64,000 nt of DNA, from positions 62,001-126,000 of the forward strand of contig JAUWZS010000002.1 in assembly GCA_030615205.1 (NCBI GenBank), in the 5' to 3' direction. The translations under genes and the position numbers were made by a program. The notes under the pieces were generated by a model, which was not told the origin of the DNA, ran no database searches, and was given only the letters and a program-made list of their open reading frames with translations. Positions 51,981-59,866 of the stretch are shown here, one piece after another (position 1 is the first letter of the stretch; every line of letters starts with the position of its first letter). Source of the DNA: Candidatus Aenigmatarchaeota archaeon (lineage in GTDB: Archaea; Aenigmatarchaeota; Aenigmatarchaeia; CG10238-14; SCSR01).

Positions 51981-53165
51981 ATGGACAAAGAGCGTCTGGA
52001 TAACTTGGTTGATTTGAACGGCTTGGGTGACCTTGGACATTATTCACACGTAGAAACAATCAGAATTCCGAAGTTATCTTACTTGACCAAGGCAAAAAAT
52101 TTGATTAGAAGTCTTTTTAATCCGATCTATAGTAAAGCAAATGCTGAACTCAGAACAGACGATGAACTAATTTATACACACTCTAAAGGTGGATATGTAG
52201 CCTTCTCATATACTTCTCGTAAAAATGGTGCTCATAGATTTGAAATCTATAGACTCAAAGACGTGGGAGACAGAAAAAATCTGGAAGAACCAGAATTTAT
52301 AAGAAACATTAGAAAATTGCTGGAGTTGGAAAAAAGACGTGGTGGAGAAGCAAAATTGTCATGGACTAAAAAGCTTAAGAGGCCACGCTTCGAAAAGTCG
52401 AGTTTTAAATACGGAGAATTAAGGCAATTAGATGAAGAGGCATCTGAGCCGAGCTGCGAACAAATGCTCTTGAATTATAAGCAAATACGCCGATGGTGTG
52501 AAAGATTACTAGTTAAAATGGCTTACGAAGCGGTTGACTTTAGAGGTTATGAAAGTAAATGGGACAAAATAAGAAGAATGCTACCAACTCTGCACCGAAT
52601 TTCTAGAGAAAAAATGGAAAAATGGGGAGGCAAGGATGTTAAGATGATCTATTGTAGTTTATTTGGCGAAGTTTGGTCTGATAAAGACCTGGATTATATT
52701 TCATATGGGAAAGAAGTAGCGAGTCATGTCTTGGAAGATTGGCGAAATCATGGATGCAGAGTGGAACTGAACCCGTTACAAGAAGAAGCAATAGAATGGA
52801 TTGAGGATCTGGCTGATTCACATTTGTCTCCGATAGTGGGCAAAGAGCCTTTTCAAACTTCGTTATCCAAGGAAAAAATTAAAAAAATAAAAATGATAAT
52901 GAGACTTTTTGATGAAGACCGGCATGTCGGATATTGGCTGGCTAACCCCGAATTAGCGGAAAAAGTAAAAAATATGTCAGCAAGTGAGAGAAGGAAGGCC
53001 CTGAGCTATGAAGGTTATTTGAACGAGGTCTTGAAAGACGCAAAACAAACACCAGAAGAAAGGCTCTACATGCTTTTGCACATGTTCAATCAAATAGTTG
53101 GAACTCGTAGCTTTAGTGAACAAAAAAGAAACGTAGCACTTGTAAAAGCCTTACTCAAACCATAA
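51981..53165 (+). CDS. Large hypothetical protein, accessory
   Basis: 394 aa from ATG 51981 (MDKERLDNL). Largely helical and charged, with acidic and basic patches, several Trp and Cys, and a C-terminal helix bundle. No motif recognised. The promoter shows CTTTATATAGTG about 35 nt upstream. Confidence 0.6.
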   Translation: MDKERLDNLVDLNGLGDLGHYSHVETIRIPKLSYLTKAKNLIRSLFNPIYSKANAELRTDDELIYTHSKGGYVAFSYTSRKNGAHRFEIYRLKDVGDRKNLEEPEFIRNIRKLLELEKRRGGEAKLSWTKKLKRPRFEKSSFKYGELRQLDEEASEPSCEQMLLNYKQIRRWCERLLVKMAYEAVDFRGYESKWDKIRRMLPTLHRISREKMEKWGGKDVKMIYCSLFGEVWSDKDLDYISYGKEVASHVLEDWRNHGCRVELNPLQEEAIEWIEDLADSHLSPIVGKEPFQTSLSKEKIKKIKMIMRLFDEDRHVGYWLANPELAEKVKNMSASERRKALSYEGYLNEVLKDAKQTPEERLYMLLHMFNQIVGTRSFSEQKRNVALVKALLKP

Positions 53166-53242
53166 AAATGTTGATTTCATTCCACCTTTTCAGTATACAA
53201 ATCTTTAAATATGCTCTGTAACCTCTTGTAAGTGGTGAAAAT

Positions 53243-53572
53243 ATGAGTTACAGAAAAGGTTTGCTGTTCATGGGAGTTGATGTATTTTTGGGTACAGGTG
53301 GTGATGGTTATCGTCTTTTACGCAGTGATACCCATTTAGATAAAGAGACTTCTATACGTCCTGCTCGTAAAGGACCTACACAGGAAAGACGTCAAAAAGT
53401 AGAAGAATTAAAACAAGAAATATCGAGGGTGTATAACCCAAATTCTTTCATTACTGGTCAAGGATTAAGAGCAGAACAGATTGCAGAAGAAGCTGATAGA
53501 CTGTTACTTGAAGAAACACAAGGACTTACTTATGAAGAAAGAGCTAAATTGGGAACGCGTTTGCTTCAGTAA
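53243..53572 (+). CDS. Hypothetical protein
   Basis: 109 aa, GTGGTGAAAAT precedes the ATG. It starts with a short hydrophobic strand (GLLFMGVDVFLGTGGDGYRLL), then a charged helical tail (ERRQKVEELKQEISRVY). No family recognised. Confidence 0.55.
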   Translation: MSYRKGLLFMGVDVFLGTGGDGYRLLRSDTHLDKETSIRPARKGPTQERRQKVEELKQEISRVYNPNSFITGQGLRAEQIAEEADRLLLEETQGLTYEERAKLGTRLLQ

Positions 53573-53619
53573 CGATTTTTTATCAGAGTCAGATGATTTT
53601 TGTCTGGAAAGAGAAAGAA

Positions 53620-54036
53620 TTAACCTATGTTAATAATCGCAGTCTTGATGTTATTTCTTAGATTCACATCTTCAGGATGTGCGCTCACAGTTGCTTTAAC
53701 AATGAATTTTCCAGATTCCATGTAGGTTGTTCCTAAATTAAAAACTCTGGTTTCTCCGGGTTCTATTACAATAGGAGCTGCAAATCCCATTGCTCCTATG
53801 CTTCCAAAATCAAATTTTAAACCAAGTGCTTGCGTAGGTTCTGTCCCTTTGTTTTTTACAAAAACTGCAAAATTTACCATTTCACCTGTTTCTGCATTAT
53901 GATCGAATTTTATTTTCTGAATACTCAAATCAACACCACCCATTCTTGCTGAACTCACGCTTTGAGCCAGAGTCATGAACGATAGTGTGACCATCAATAA
54001 AGCGATTGTTTTTTGTTTTGTTAGTTTCAATGCCAT
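53620..54036 (-). CDS. Exported CARDB-like protein
   Basis: 138 aa from ATG 54036. Signal peptide ALLMVTLSFMTLAQSVSSA, then GVDLSIQKIKFDHNAETGEMVNFAVFVKNKGTEPTQALGLKFDFG and PGETRVFNLG...VKATVSAHPEDVNLRNNIKT, the CARDB beta-sandwich pattern. It probably sits outside the cell as an adhesion or assembly module. Confidence 0.8.
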   Translation of the reverse strand: MALKLTKQKTIALLMVTLSFMTLAQSVSSARMGGVDLSIQKIKFDHNAETGEMVNFAVFVKNKGTEPTQALGLKFDFGSIGAMGFAAPIVIEPGETRVFNLGTTYMESGKFIVKATVSAHPEDVNLRNNIKTAIINIG

Positions 54037-54173
54037 TTTAATCAACTGATAATAAGAACAGTTAGATATTTAAACCCTTTTGAAAATGTTAGGTCGTGGC
54101 CAAATCAAAATATTTCGTAAAAAAGAGAAAAATAGAATATAACATTGTTCTGCCGCGCTGAAAAAACAATAAA

Positions 54174-54183
54174 TTTATATATA
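54174..54183 (+). promoter_or_regulatory. TATA box of the AbrB-RelE operon
   Basis: TTTATATATA lies about 25 nt upstream of the ATG, so the transcript is probably leaderless. The palindrome that follows overlaps the start region. Confidence 0.6.
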
Positions 54184-54184
54184 G

Positions 54185-54199
54185 GTAAGATAATCTTAC
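54185..54199 (+). promoter_or_regulatory. Palindromic operator for AbrB-like repressor
   Basis: GTAAGATAATCTTAC is a perfect 7-bp inverted repeat around a central A. It sits between the TATA box and the ATG, a position expected for autorepression by the AbrB-like antitoxin. Confidence 0.6.
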
Positions 54200-54203
54200 T
54201 ACT

Positions 54204-54485
54204 ATGAAAAAAGAAATTGAGATACCTGAAATAACAAGACTTAGCTCTAAAGGCCAAGTGGTTATCCCAACTAAAGTGAGGAAAAAAATGAAAATAAAAG
54301 AAGGGAGTGTGTTTGCTGTATCTGCAAAAAAAGATATGATAGTTCTGAAAAAACTTGGTACAAAAATCAAAGCGGAAGATTTGAAAACTTTAAAACTTCT
54401 GGAGGAGGCCTGGGAAGATATAGAAAAGGGGAGATATGAAGTTTATTCCAAAAAAGCTTTCTTTAAAGAGTTGAAAAAATGGTAA
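54204..54485 (+). CDS. AbrB/SpoVT-type antitoxin
   Basis: 93 aa. IPEITRLSSKGQVVIPTKVRKKMKIKEGSVFAVSAKKDMIVLKKL is the swapped-hairpin AbrB DNA-binding domain. The C-terminal AEDLKTLKLLEEAWEDIEKG...FFKELKKW is the toxin-binding helix. It overlaps the RelE gene by 7 nt. Confidence 0.9.
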   Translation: MKKEIEIPEITRLSSKGQVVIPTKVRKKMKIKEGSVFAVSAKKDMIVLKKLGTKIKAEDLKTLKLLEEAWEDIEKGRYEVYSKKAFFKELKKW

Positions 54486-54739
54486 AAATTAAGTTTATTA
54501 TTCCTACTGAAAAATTTAAAAAAGATGTTAAAAAAATAAAAGACAAAAATTTAAAAGAAAAGCTGGAAAAGCAAATAAGAAAAATAAGTGAAAATCCTAA
54601 TTTCGGAAAACATCTTAGGTATGATTTGAAGGACGTGTCGACAGTTTATGTTAAACCTTATAGAGTACTCTACAGAATAGAAGGGAATAAACTGATTTTA
54701 CTAAGATTTGAGCATAGGAACAAAGTTTATAAAAGATAA
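54479..54739 (+). CDS. RelE/ParE-superfamily toxin
   Basis: 86 aa. FIIPTEKFKKDVKKIKDKNLKEKLEKQIRKISENPNFGKHLRYDLKDVSTVYVKPYRVLYRIEGNKLILLRFEHRNKVYKR follows the RelE/ParE pattern (helical N-half, beta-hairpins, YRVLYRI, closing FEHRNKVY). It is probably an mRNA interferase or gyrase-type toxin. Confidence 0.87.
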   Translation: MVKIKFIIPTEKFKKDVKKIKDKNLKEKLEKQIRKISENPNFGKHLRYDLKDVSTVYVKPYRVLYRIEGNKLILLRFEHRNKVYKR

Positions 54740-54741
54740 TG

Positions 54742-54798
54742 AACCACGAGTGCATCAATTTCTAAAGGGTAAAAGGAATATGGCCTTGCCCTATGCTA
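54742..54798 (+). repeat. Direct repeat copy 1 (conserved 27-nt core)
   Basis: A 27-nt core beginning AACCACGAGTGCATCAATTT is exactly repeated at 58385; the following 30 nt are about three-quarters identical. It starts 3 nt after the RelE stop. A later hairpin (TTCTTAA/TTAAGAA) and GGGTA/TACCC pairing suggest a structured transcript. No ORF is present until 54921. Confidence 0.7.
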
Positions 54799-54920
54799 CA
54801 TTGCTTATTTCATCTATTTTCTTAATTTAGTTAAGAAAGGAATCAGATACCCTTTTTATCAATATAAAGAGAAAATATGGACTCGCATATTTTAAATAGA
54901 AAGAATAAAACTACTTTTAT

Positions 54921-55217
54921 ATGCCAAAGTCAAGAAGAGATATGGAATTTGAATTCTACCTTAGTGTAGCGAGGACTGTAGCTGTTTTTTTACTTTACTC
55001 CACTATGATATATATATCTCTAGTAATAGGCACTACTTCTATAACTATCTCTTCTGCACTACCAGAGATTATAACAAAAACTTTAGGTATCCTTAATACA
55101 GGTATGACAATTTTTTTATTCTCCTATATTGCTTCTGCTGCATTTTTGTTTTTTTATATTAAGCAAGCTTGGGATAAGATACCTAAGCAATCTCAATCCA
55201 AAAGAAAGCGGAGTTAA
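54921..55217 (+). CDS. Small two-helix membrane protein, family member 1
   Basis: 98 aa. After MPKSRRDMEFEFYLSVARTV come two membrane helices (VFLLYSTMIYISLVIG and MTIFLFSYIASAAFLFFYI) and a basic tail (KRKRS). The pre-helix EFYLSVAR resembles EFYLRVGE and NYHLRKAQ in the two neighbouring small proteins. Confidence 0.6.
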   Translation: MPKSRRDMEFEFYLSVARTVAVFLLYSTMIYISLVIGTTSITISSALPEIITKTLGILNTGMTIFLFSYIASAAFLFFYIKQAWDKIPKQSQSKRKRS

Positions 55218-55237
55218 GAACGTCACAATATGAAATC

Positions 55238-55738
55238 TTATATGCTAAAAGACAATATCTCTTTCTGTTTATCAGATAATTGATGTGTTGCTGAAGGGTT
55301 AATCTTTATTAATCCTATCTTAGTTCTATTTCCAAAATTTAAGTGAACTCTATTATAATTAACAACCGCACTCACTTCAGGCATATCTCTAAAATCAACA
55401 CTCTCTAATGGAATACCATATAGTTCAGACCCTTCTGTATCCACAATTATGACTGCTGGTTGACTAAGATTGCTTCCTTTTAGATGGTCTTTATATTCCT
55501 CTTTTACTTTATTGTGGAACCTATAAATTTTCCCACTTACACCAACACCTTTTAATAAAGATGACTTCCCAACATCTGACAGCTCTGGGTTTGTAACTTC
55601 TATATACACCCATCCATCTATATTGACTTTAAAATCTAGTTTCTTACGAACACCTTTGATAACAATTTCAGGTTCTCCTTCTAACTCAAACCTTCTAGAT
55701 ATAAAATAATCTTTAATCTTTCTTTCAGATTCATTCAT
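55238..55738 (-). CDS. Nuclease-like protein (possible PD-(D/E)XK) in the 2-TM cluster
   Basis: 166 aa, soluble. KKLDFKVNIDGWVYIEVTNPELSD contains a candidate D...E-x-T core; the first 20 residues and VAVIIVDTEG-like strand AVIIVDTEGSELYGIP fit an alpha/beta nuclease. It is surrounded by three small 2-TM genes and appears co-directional with two of them. Function not certain. Confidence 0.5.
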   Translation of the reverse strand: MNESERKIKDYFISRRFELEGEPEIVIKGVRKKLDFKVNIDGWVYIEVTNPELSDVGKSSLLKGVGVSGKIYRFHNKVKEEYKDHLKGSNLSQPAVIIVDTEGSELYGIPLESVDFRDMPEVSAVVNYNRVHLNFGNRTKIGLIKINPSATHQLSDKQKEILSFSI

Positions 55739-55754
55739 TATAGAACCTCATTTT

Positions 55755-56039
55755 TTACTTCTCCTTCTTATTTCTTTTTACCTTACTAGACTTTAAATTC
55801 TTTAAGCCTTTTTCTGCCCTATTTATACAATATATCATAACATAGAGTGCTATCATAATAAGAAATACAACAAAGGCATAAAGCTGAAGTGGGTATTCTT
55901 CTATTACAGATGTTAGCGTATAAGGAGCTACTGTCGAGAAGGCTATTGCAACTGTTAAGAGCGTAATGGCGAATATCTCTCCTACACGCAAATAGAATTC
56001 AACTTCTAATTTTTTAATATCAAAATCTTCCTTCTTCAT
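55755..56039 (-). CDS. Small two-helix membrane protein, family member 2
   Basis: 94 aa. KKLEVEFYLRVGE-like lead (KLEVEFYLRVGEIFAITLL), two helices (IFAITLLTVAIAFSTVAPY, LYAFVVFLIMIALYVMIYCI) and Lys-rich tail. It lies 16 nt upstream of the nuclease-like gene on the same strand. Confidence 0.6.
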   Translation of the reverse strand: MKKEDFDIKKLEVEFYLRVGEIFAITLLTVAIAFSTVAPYTLTSVIEEYPLQLYAFVVFLIMIALYVMIYCINRAEKGLKNLKSSKVKRNKKEK

Positions 56040-56054
56040 AATTTAACCTCATTT

Positions 56055-56327
56055 TTACGTCTTTTTCTTCTTTTCTCCACTCAGTTTTAATATATTATAG
56101 AAATAGTCAGCATTTCTAAATTCAAAAAAAACAACAGAACCGCAGAGGATAAACTGTACTACCACCACAATTGCTATCACAAGATCAGTTTCATATGAGA
56201 TAAATCCCAACATCATTCGGACATTAATCATAATTATTACTATCGTAAGTTCGAAAAAGGAAAAAACCTGCGCTTTTCGTAAGTGGTAGTTCATCTTCGC
56301 TTTGTTGATTTCTATTTCTTCTCCCAT
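56055..56327 (-). CDS. Small two-helix membrane protein, family member 3
   Basis: 90 aa from ATG 56327. Same plan: KAKMNYHLRKAQVFSFFELT, two helices (FELTIVIIMINVRMMLGF, VIAIVVVVQFILCGSVVFF) and a Lys-rich end. 15 nt upstream of member 2, so members 3, 2 and the nuclease-like gene form one operon. Confidence 0.6.
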   Translation of the reverse strand: MGEEIEINKAKMNYHLRKAQVFSFFELTIVIIMINVRMMLGFISYETDLVIAIVVVVQFILCGSVVFFEFRNADYFYNILKLSGEKKKKT

Positions 56328-56436
56328 CAAGTAAACTAAATGAAAACAAATATTTAAAACATAGTCAGCAGTTATCCAGAATAGAAAGGTATAACAAAAG
56401 GTACACTAACAAAGAACATGATTTAATACGAACACA

Positions 56437-57939
56437 TTAACTGCCAGTTGCAGTTTTGATTGCTGTACCAACAACTATTCCAACAATTTCTGCACATCTC
56501 TCGGGGTCTTCAGAACAGAATTGTTTAGCTTCAGCGGTCCACTCCTCGATAATGGAGCTTGAAATACTTAGTCGTTTCGACCAATCTTTTTCTGATATAT
56601 AATCATAAGTATCATAGAAAATAATAACAATATCTTCCTCTTTTCCCCTATGTGTATCAAATTCCACTGACTCCTCATACTCTGTCTCGTCATGTTCTGC
56701 AACTGGCCCAAATACAATAGTATCACCGCCTATTGGATTGGGTTTAGGTTGTCCGGTGGTCTCATCAATTTCATAGACTAAACAAACAGCTACTGTATAT
56801 TCTGATTGAATATCGCCAGTGTTTATTGCTTTTACCTTACATTTACCTGTTTCATCTATAAAGTTGAAGTATTTGTAACCAATACTGAAAAGATATGCAG
56901 ACTTACTAAAGTCGGGTTCTGGCATGTCGACTTCTATCACCTCTTCAGTACTACTTAATTCTACATAGTCAGTGTATACTGGGTATTCTTTCACCCCAAC
57001 AGAAATATGTATACCTACCTTATAACGCCCAGGAATTACATCTTTAGCTAAAACGGTTCCCTTCTGGGTAGTAGGTGTTGTTTGTTTGATGTTACCATCT
57101 TCATCTTCAAGAGTAACAGTTATTCCTTCAACTAGTTTATTTGTTCCGGTATCTTTAACAGTAAGCAATATACCAATTGGAGCTGTAATTTCTATTTCAA
57201 AATTATTATTAGGATATACATTGATTGACCGTGCAGAGATTTGCTCTTCATATCTGGCTTCTAAATTATGAGAACCTTTCAAAACATCTTTAATTATTTT
57301 GATTCCATCTGTTCCAGAAATACCTACATCAGAACCATCTAGGTATATTACAGCTCCAGCTATAGGCTCACCTGTGCTTTCGTCAAGTATTCTGACAGTT
57401 ATATCTATTTTTGGTATTGTTGTAGTCGTAGTAGTACTCGTTGTAGTGGTTGTGGTAGTAATTATAGTAGAAGCTCTCCAGCAGCTTTGTCCTTCTTCGC
57501 ATTTATCATGCGTTTCGATATTTAGGTAATTTCCTATGCAAAGAACATATGTACTATCACCACGAGTCCATGATATGCTCTTAATCTGCCCAGATAATAT
57601 GGTACTAGGAGCATTAAGCGTTGTTCCATCACTTGCATCACATCCAAAATTAGTTATATCATGTGCCCCCCGATTTGTGACTAATATTGTAGGATCTGTA
57701 ACAGAAAGCACATCTATATAAACTCCAGGAGTTTCTTCAAAGTATAAAGTTGTAGTAGTTGTTGGTGTTGCGGTAGTTGTCGTTGGTAGACCAGTCTCTT
57801 GTAAAATTGTGGTTGTTGTTGGAGTTGGTATCTTAGGAAAGTTTCCAGTAATAGATAATGTAACAATCCCCGCAGAAGCAGAAATTGCAATTATACTAAT
57901 TACAATTGCTACAAGTATATTCTGAGCAATACCTTTCAT
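56437..57939 (-). CDS. Surface protein with pilin-like N-terminus and Ig-like domains
   Basis: 500 aa. The N-terminus MKGIAQNILVAIVISIIAIS resembles a type-IV-pilin or flagellin-type anchor. Thr-rich linkers (TTTTTTSTTTTTT) flank a Cys-containing domain, then carboxypeptidase-regulatory-like Ig repeats (VRILDESTGEPIAGAVIYLDG; VKDTGTNKLVEGITVTLEDE). C-terminal third has paired cysteines. It is probably exposed at the cell surface for attachment. Confidence 0.8.
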   Translation of the reverse strand: MKGIAQNILVAIVISIIAISASAGIVTLSITGNFPKIPTPTTTTILQETGLPTTTTATPTTTTTLYFEETPGVYIDVLSVTDPTILVTNRGAHDITNFGCDASDGTTLNAPSTILSGQIKSISWTRGDSTYVLCIGNYLNIETHDKCEEGQSCWRASTIITTTTTTTSTTTTTTIPKIDITVRILDESTGEPIAGAVIYLDGSDVGISGTDGIKIIKDVLKGSHNLEARYEEQISARSINVYPNNNFEIEITAPIGILLTVKDTGTNKLVEGITVTLEDEDGNIKQTTPTTQKGTVLAKDVIPGRYKVGIHISVGVKEYPVYTDYVELSSTEEVIEVDMPEPDFSKSAYLFSIGYKYFNFIDETGKCKVKAINTGDIQSEYTVAVCLVYEIDETTGQPKPNPIGGDTIVFGPVAEHDETEYEESVEFDTHRGKEEDIVIIFYDTYDYISEKDWSKRLSISSSIIEEWTAEAKQFCSEDPERCAEIVGIVVGTAIKTATGS

Positions 57940-57997
57940 ATTCCAAAATGAGTCTCTTATATATTAAAGCATTTTGGGAGAAGTAAAGTTTTTAATA

Positions 57998-58303
57998 TTA
58001 GCTCCGTTCAGCAGTTTTATAAGCGTCGTATAGATTGTAGACCCAAAAAATTATATAAAGAGGTATTCCTATTAAAACGAACATTAAAAGGGTGAGTATG
58101 CCAGATAGTATGATAAATAATATTCCTTTCCCAATTTGACCGTTATATATCTGACCCAATCCTGGAATGAAAAAGCTTAGAATGACTGCAATGCCAGAAC
58201 TCTTCTTTTGGTGTGAGCTCCTTCTTTTTAGTTCAATACCACATTTTACACAAACAACTGCATTGGGCTTAACTTTTGCTCTACAGGCAGGGCAGTATTT
58301 CAT
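57998..58303 (-). CDS. Zinc-ribbon plus TM2-type membrane protein
   Basis: 101 aa. N-terminal zinc ribbon CPACRAKVKPNAVVCVKCG, basic linker, then the TM2-like pair VILSFFIPGLGQIYNGQIGKGILF and GILTLLMFVLIGIPLYIIFWVYNLYDAYK. Members of this family are common in archaea and bacteria; function unknown. Confidence 0.88.
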   Translation of the reverse strand: MKYCPACRAKVKPNAVVCVKCGIELKRRSSHQKKSSGIAVILSFFIPGLGQIYNGQIGKGILFIILSGILTLLMFVLIGIPLYIIFWVYNLYDAYKTAERS

Positions 58304-58384
58304 TTTTATCTAAATCTAACCTATATAGTTAAGTTTAAAAATGTTTATGTCGAATTTCGATGATTTGTCTTCTGAATGCTAATA

Positions 58385-58441
58385 AACCACGAGTGCATCA
58401 ATTTCTAAAGGCAAAAAGAATATAACCTTGTCCCGTGCTTC
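58385..58441 (+). repeat. Direct repeat copy 2 (conserved 27-nt core)
   Basis: Repeats the 27-nt core of copy 1 exactly, with about three-quarters match afterwards. Beyond it lies a locally GC-richer tract with inverted arms CCTTGTCC and GGACAAGG about 70 nt apart, which suggests a structured RNA. No ORF is seen in 58304-58548. Confidence 0.7.
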
Positions 58442-58548
58442 TGAGATCACAGCTGACGAACGTGCGATCATTGCTCCACAGAGGCGTTTTTGGACAAGGC
58501 GTAAATAAGAATTAGTGCGCGATGTTTAAATGTTTTTAAATTTCTTAT

Positions 58549-58962
58549 ATGGTTAGTGTTTCTATGCATGGACATGAAGTTGTTGAAAAACCGAACTCAG
58601 AAAAGAGATTGTGTGACCGCTATAGCATCGACGAACTATTTCCGATAACAGCCGCTCTTTTGCAGTGTGGATTATCGGACGGGCATATGACTAGTAAAAA
58701 ATTGGATAAAATTGCTATTCAGTTTGGTCTAAAAGACAGTAGAGAACTTATTGAGGAATTCTATCGGGTTGATCCTGAGGGTGCAAATATACTCGATAAG
58801 AGTTTAATGAAAGGAGATGGTTATACTACAGCTGAAAAGTTATGTAATTATGTTACGAAAATCCTGGAAGACTCGGGTATTAAGAAAGGTTCGCCAAAGT
58901 ATAAAGCTATAATGGAAAAACTTACAGATAAATTCCATAAGGCAAGTGGCAGAGGATGGTAA
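58549..58962 (+). CDS. Hypothetical protein
   Basis: 137 aa. Helical and charged, with KKLDKIAIQFGLKDSRELIEEFY and KGDGYTTAEKLCNYVTKIL; weakly EF-hand-like DG turns but without the full ligand set. A 17-nt segment of this gene (GAACTTATTGAGGAATT) is repeated just after the stop. Confidence 0.5.
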   Translation: MVSVSMHGHEVVEKPNSEKRLCDRYSIDELFPITAALLQCGLSDGHMTSKKLDKIAIQFGLKDSRELIEEFYRVDPEGANILDKSLMKGDGYTTAEKLCNYVTKILEDSGIKKGSPKYKAIMEKLTDKFHKASGRGW

Positions 58963-59017
58963 AGAACTTATTGAGGAATTAAACTATCGTTAATTTTAAA
59001 GCAAGAATTTTCTTTAA

Positions 59018-59515
59018 TCAAAGGACGCCATTAAACTCTGGATTTTCTTTGTTAGCAAATGGGGTAAAACTGTACTTACCAGTGGGTACCTGAAACTCCA
59101 TTGTCCCAGCACCAGGAATATCGTTCCCAGCACCAGGAATATCGTCTGATGGATAAGATATTACTGGATAATCAATCATTTTGAAAACAGAAATTTCACC
59201 AAGCAGGTCTCTCAGAATGGCTTTCAATTTTCTTGCTCTTATTTCACTCAATTCATAAAATAAAGCAACTCTTTTTTCTCCTGACAACAGCTCCTTATGT
59301 TTATCAGTCAGTTCTCTTAGTTTTTTCATATTTCCCTTCACACTACAAGTAGTGTAATGAGTCATAAATCCAGGAATCGGACCTGTCTCTCCATTTAGTG
59401 TTCGCGCTATAATAACATTGCATCCACTTATTCCTTTAGTGTACAGGCTCCCTGTAGAGTGTCTCCCATTGTCCCATCCTACTTCGGTGCATTCTGTGTG
59501 TGGATCTGTGTACAT
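59018..59515 (-). CDS. Hypothetical protein, possible CheD-like fold
   Basis: 165 aa. SLYTKGISGCNVIIART has Thr and Cys spaced exactly as in CheD deamidases (six residues apart), followed 21 residues later by MTHY with a His; CheD has 17. A small DIPGAG tandem repeat lies near the C-terminus. Other interpretations are possible, and no chemotaxis genes are nearby. Confidence 0.4.
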   Translation of the reverse strand: MYTDPHTECTEVGWDNGRHSTGSLYTKGISGCNVIIARTLNGETGPIPGFMTHYTTCSVKGNMKKLRELTDKHKELLSGEKRVALFYELSEIRARKLKAILRDLLGEISVFKMIDYPVISYPSDDIPGAGNDIPGAGTMEFQVPTGKYSFTPFANKENPEFNGVL

Positions 59516-59608
59516 ATATTTTTCTACGACTGTGAGGTTTATAAATGTTAATTTTAAATACCAGCCAGCACAATAACTGCTATAGCAACTAAAGAATTGG
59601 TGTGAAAA

Positions 59609-59752
59609 ATGAGTGAATGCAGTCCGTCAGCTTGTGCAACATGCCCTATGCACGAACTTGAAGAAAAGATGAAAAAGAAAATGAAAGAAGCGAAAGAGCA
59701 GGCTGAGAAAGAAAAAGCTGCAGATGGAAAAGCAAAAGCAGAAAAAGATTGA
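59609..59752 (+). CDS. 47-aa Cys-rich N-terminal peptide protein
   Basis: Below the track cutoff; GGTGTGAAAAATG is a good start. It reads MSECSPSACATCP then a charged Lys/Glu helix. The C-x4-C-x2-C head resembles the N-terminal cluster motif of Nbp35-type Fe-S scaffold proteins. Its frame stays open downstream of the TGA up to the ValRS start. Confidence 0.55.
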   Translation: MSECSPSACATCPMHELEEKMKKKMKEAKEQAEKEKAADGKAKAEKD

Positions 59753-59866
59753 ACTTTATTTACTTCTAATACTAAAGAATATTACAAACTCGAATCGTAT
59801 GGAGATTCCCTTTTAGCGTTATATAGAAAAAAAGAGAGAGAAATTGATGAAATTCGGAGTGGTTTT

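Noticed and set aside
50285-57800. Tandem trinucleotide-like repeats (GTT/GTA runs) seen near 50.3 and 57.4-57.8 kb
   Set aside because: They encode the Thr-rich linkers of the surface proteins; not CRISPR or mobile DNA.
58741-58990. 17-nt repeat GAACTTATTGAGGAATT inside and after the 137-aa gene
   Set aside because: Only two copies and no further similarity; probably a small local duplication.
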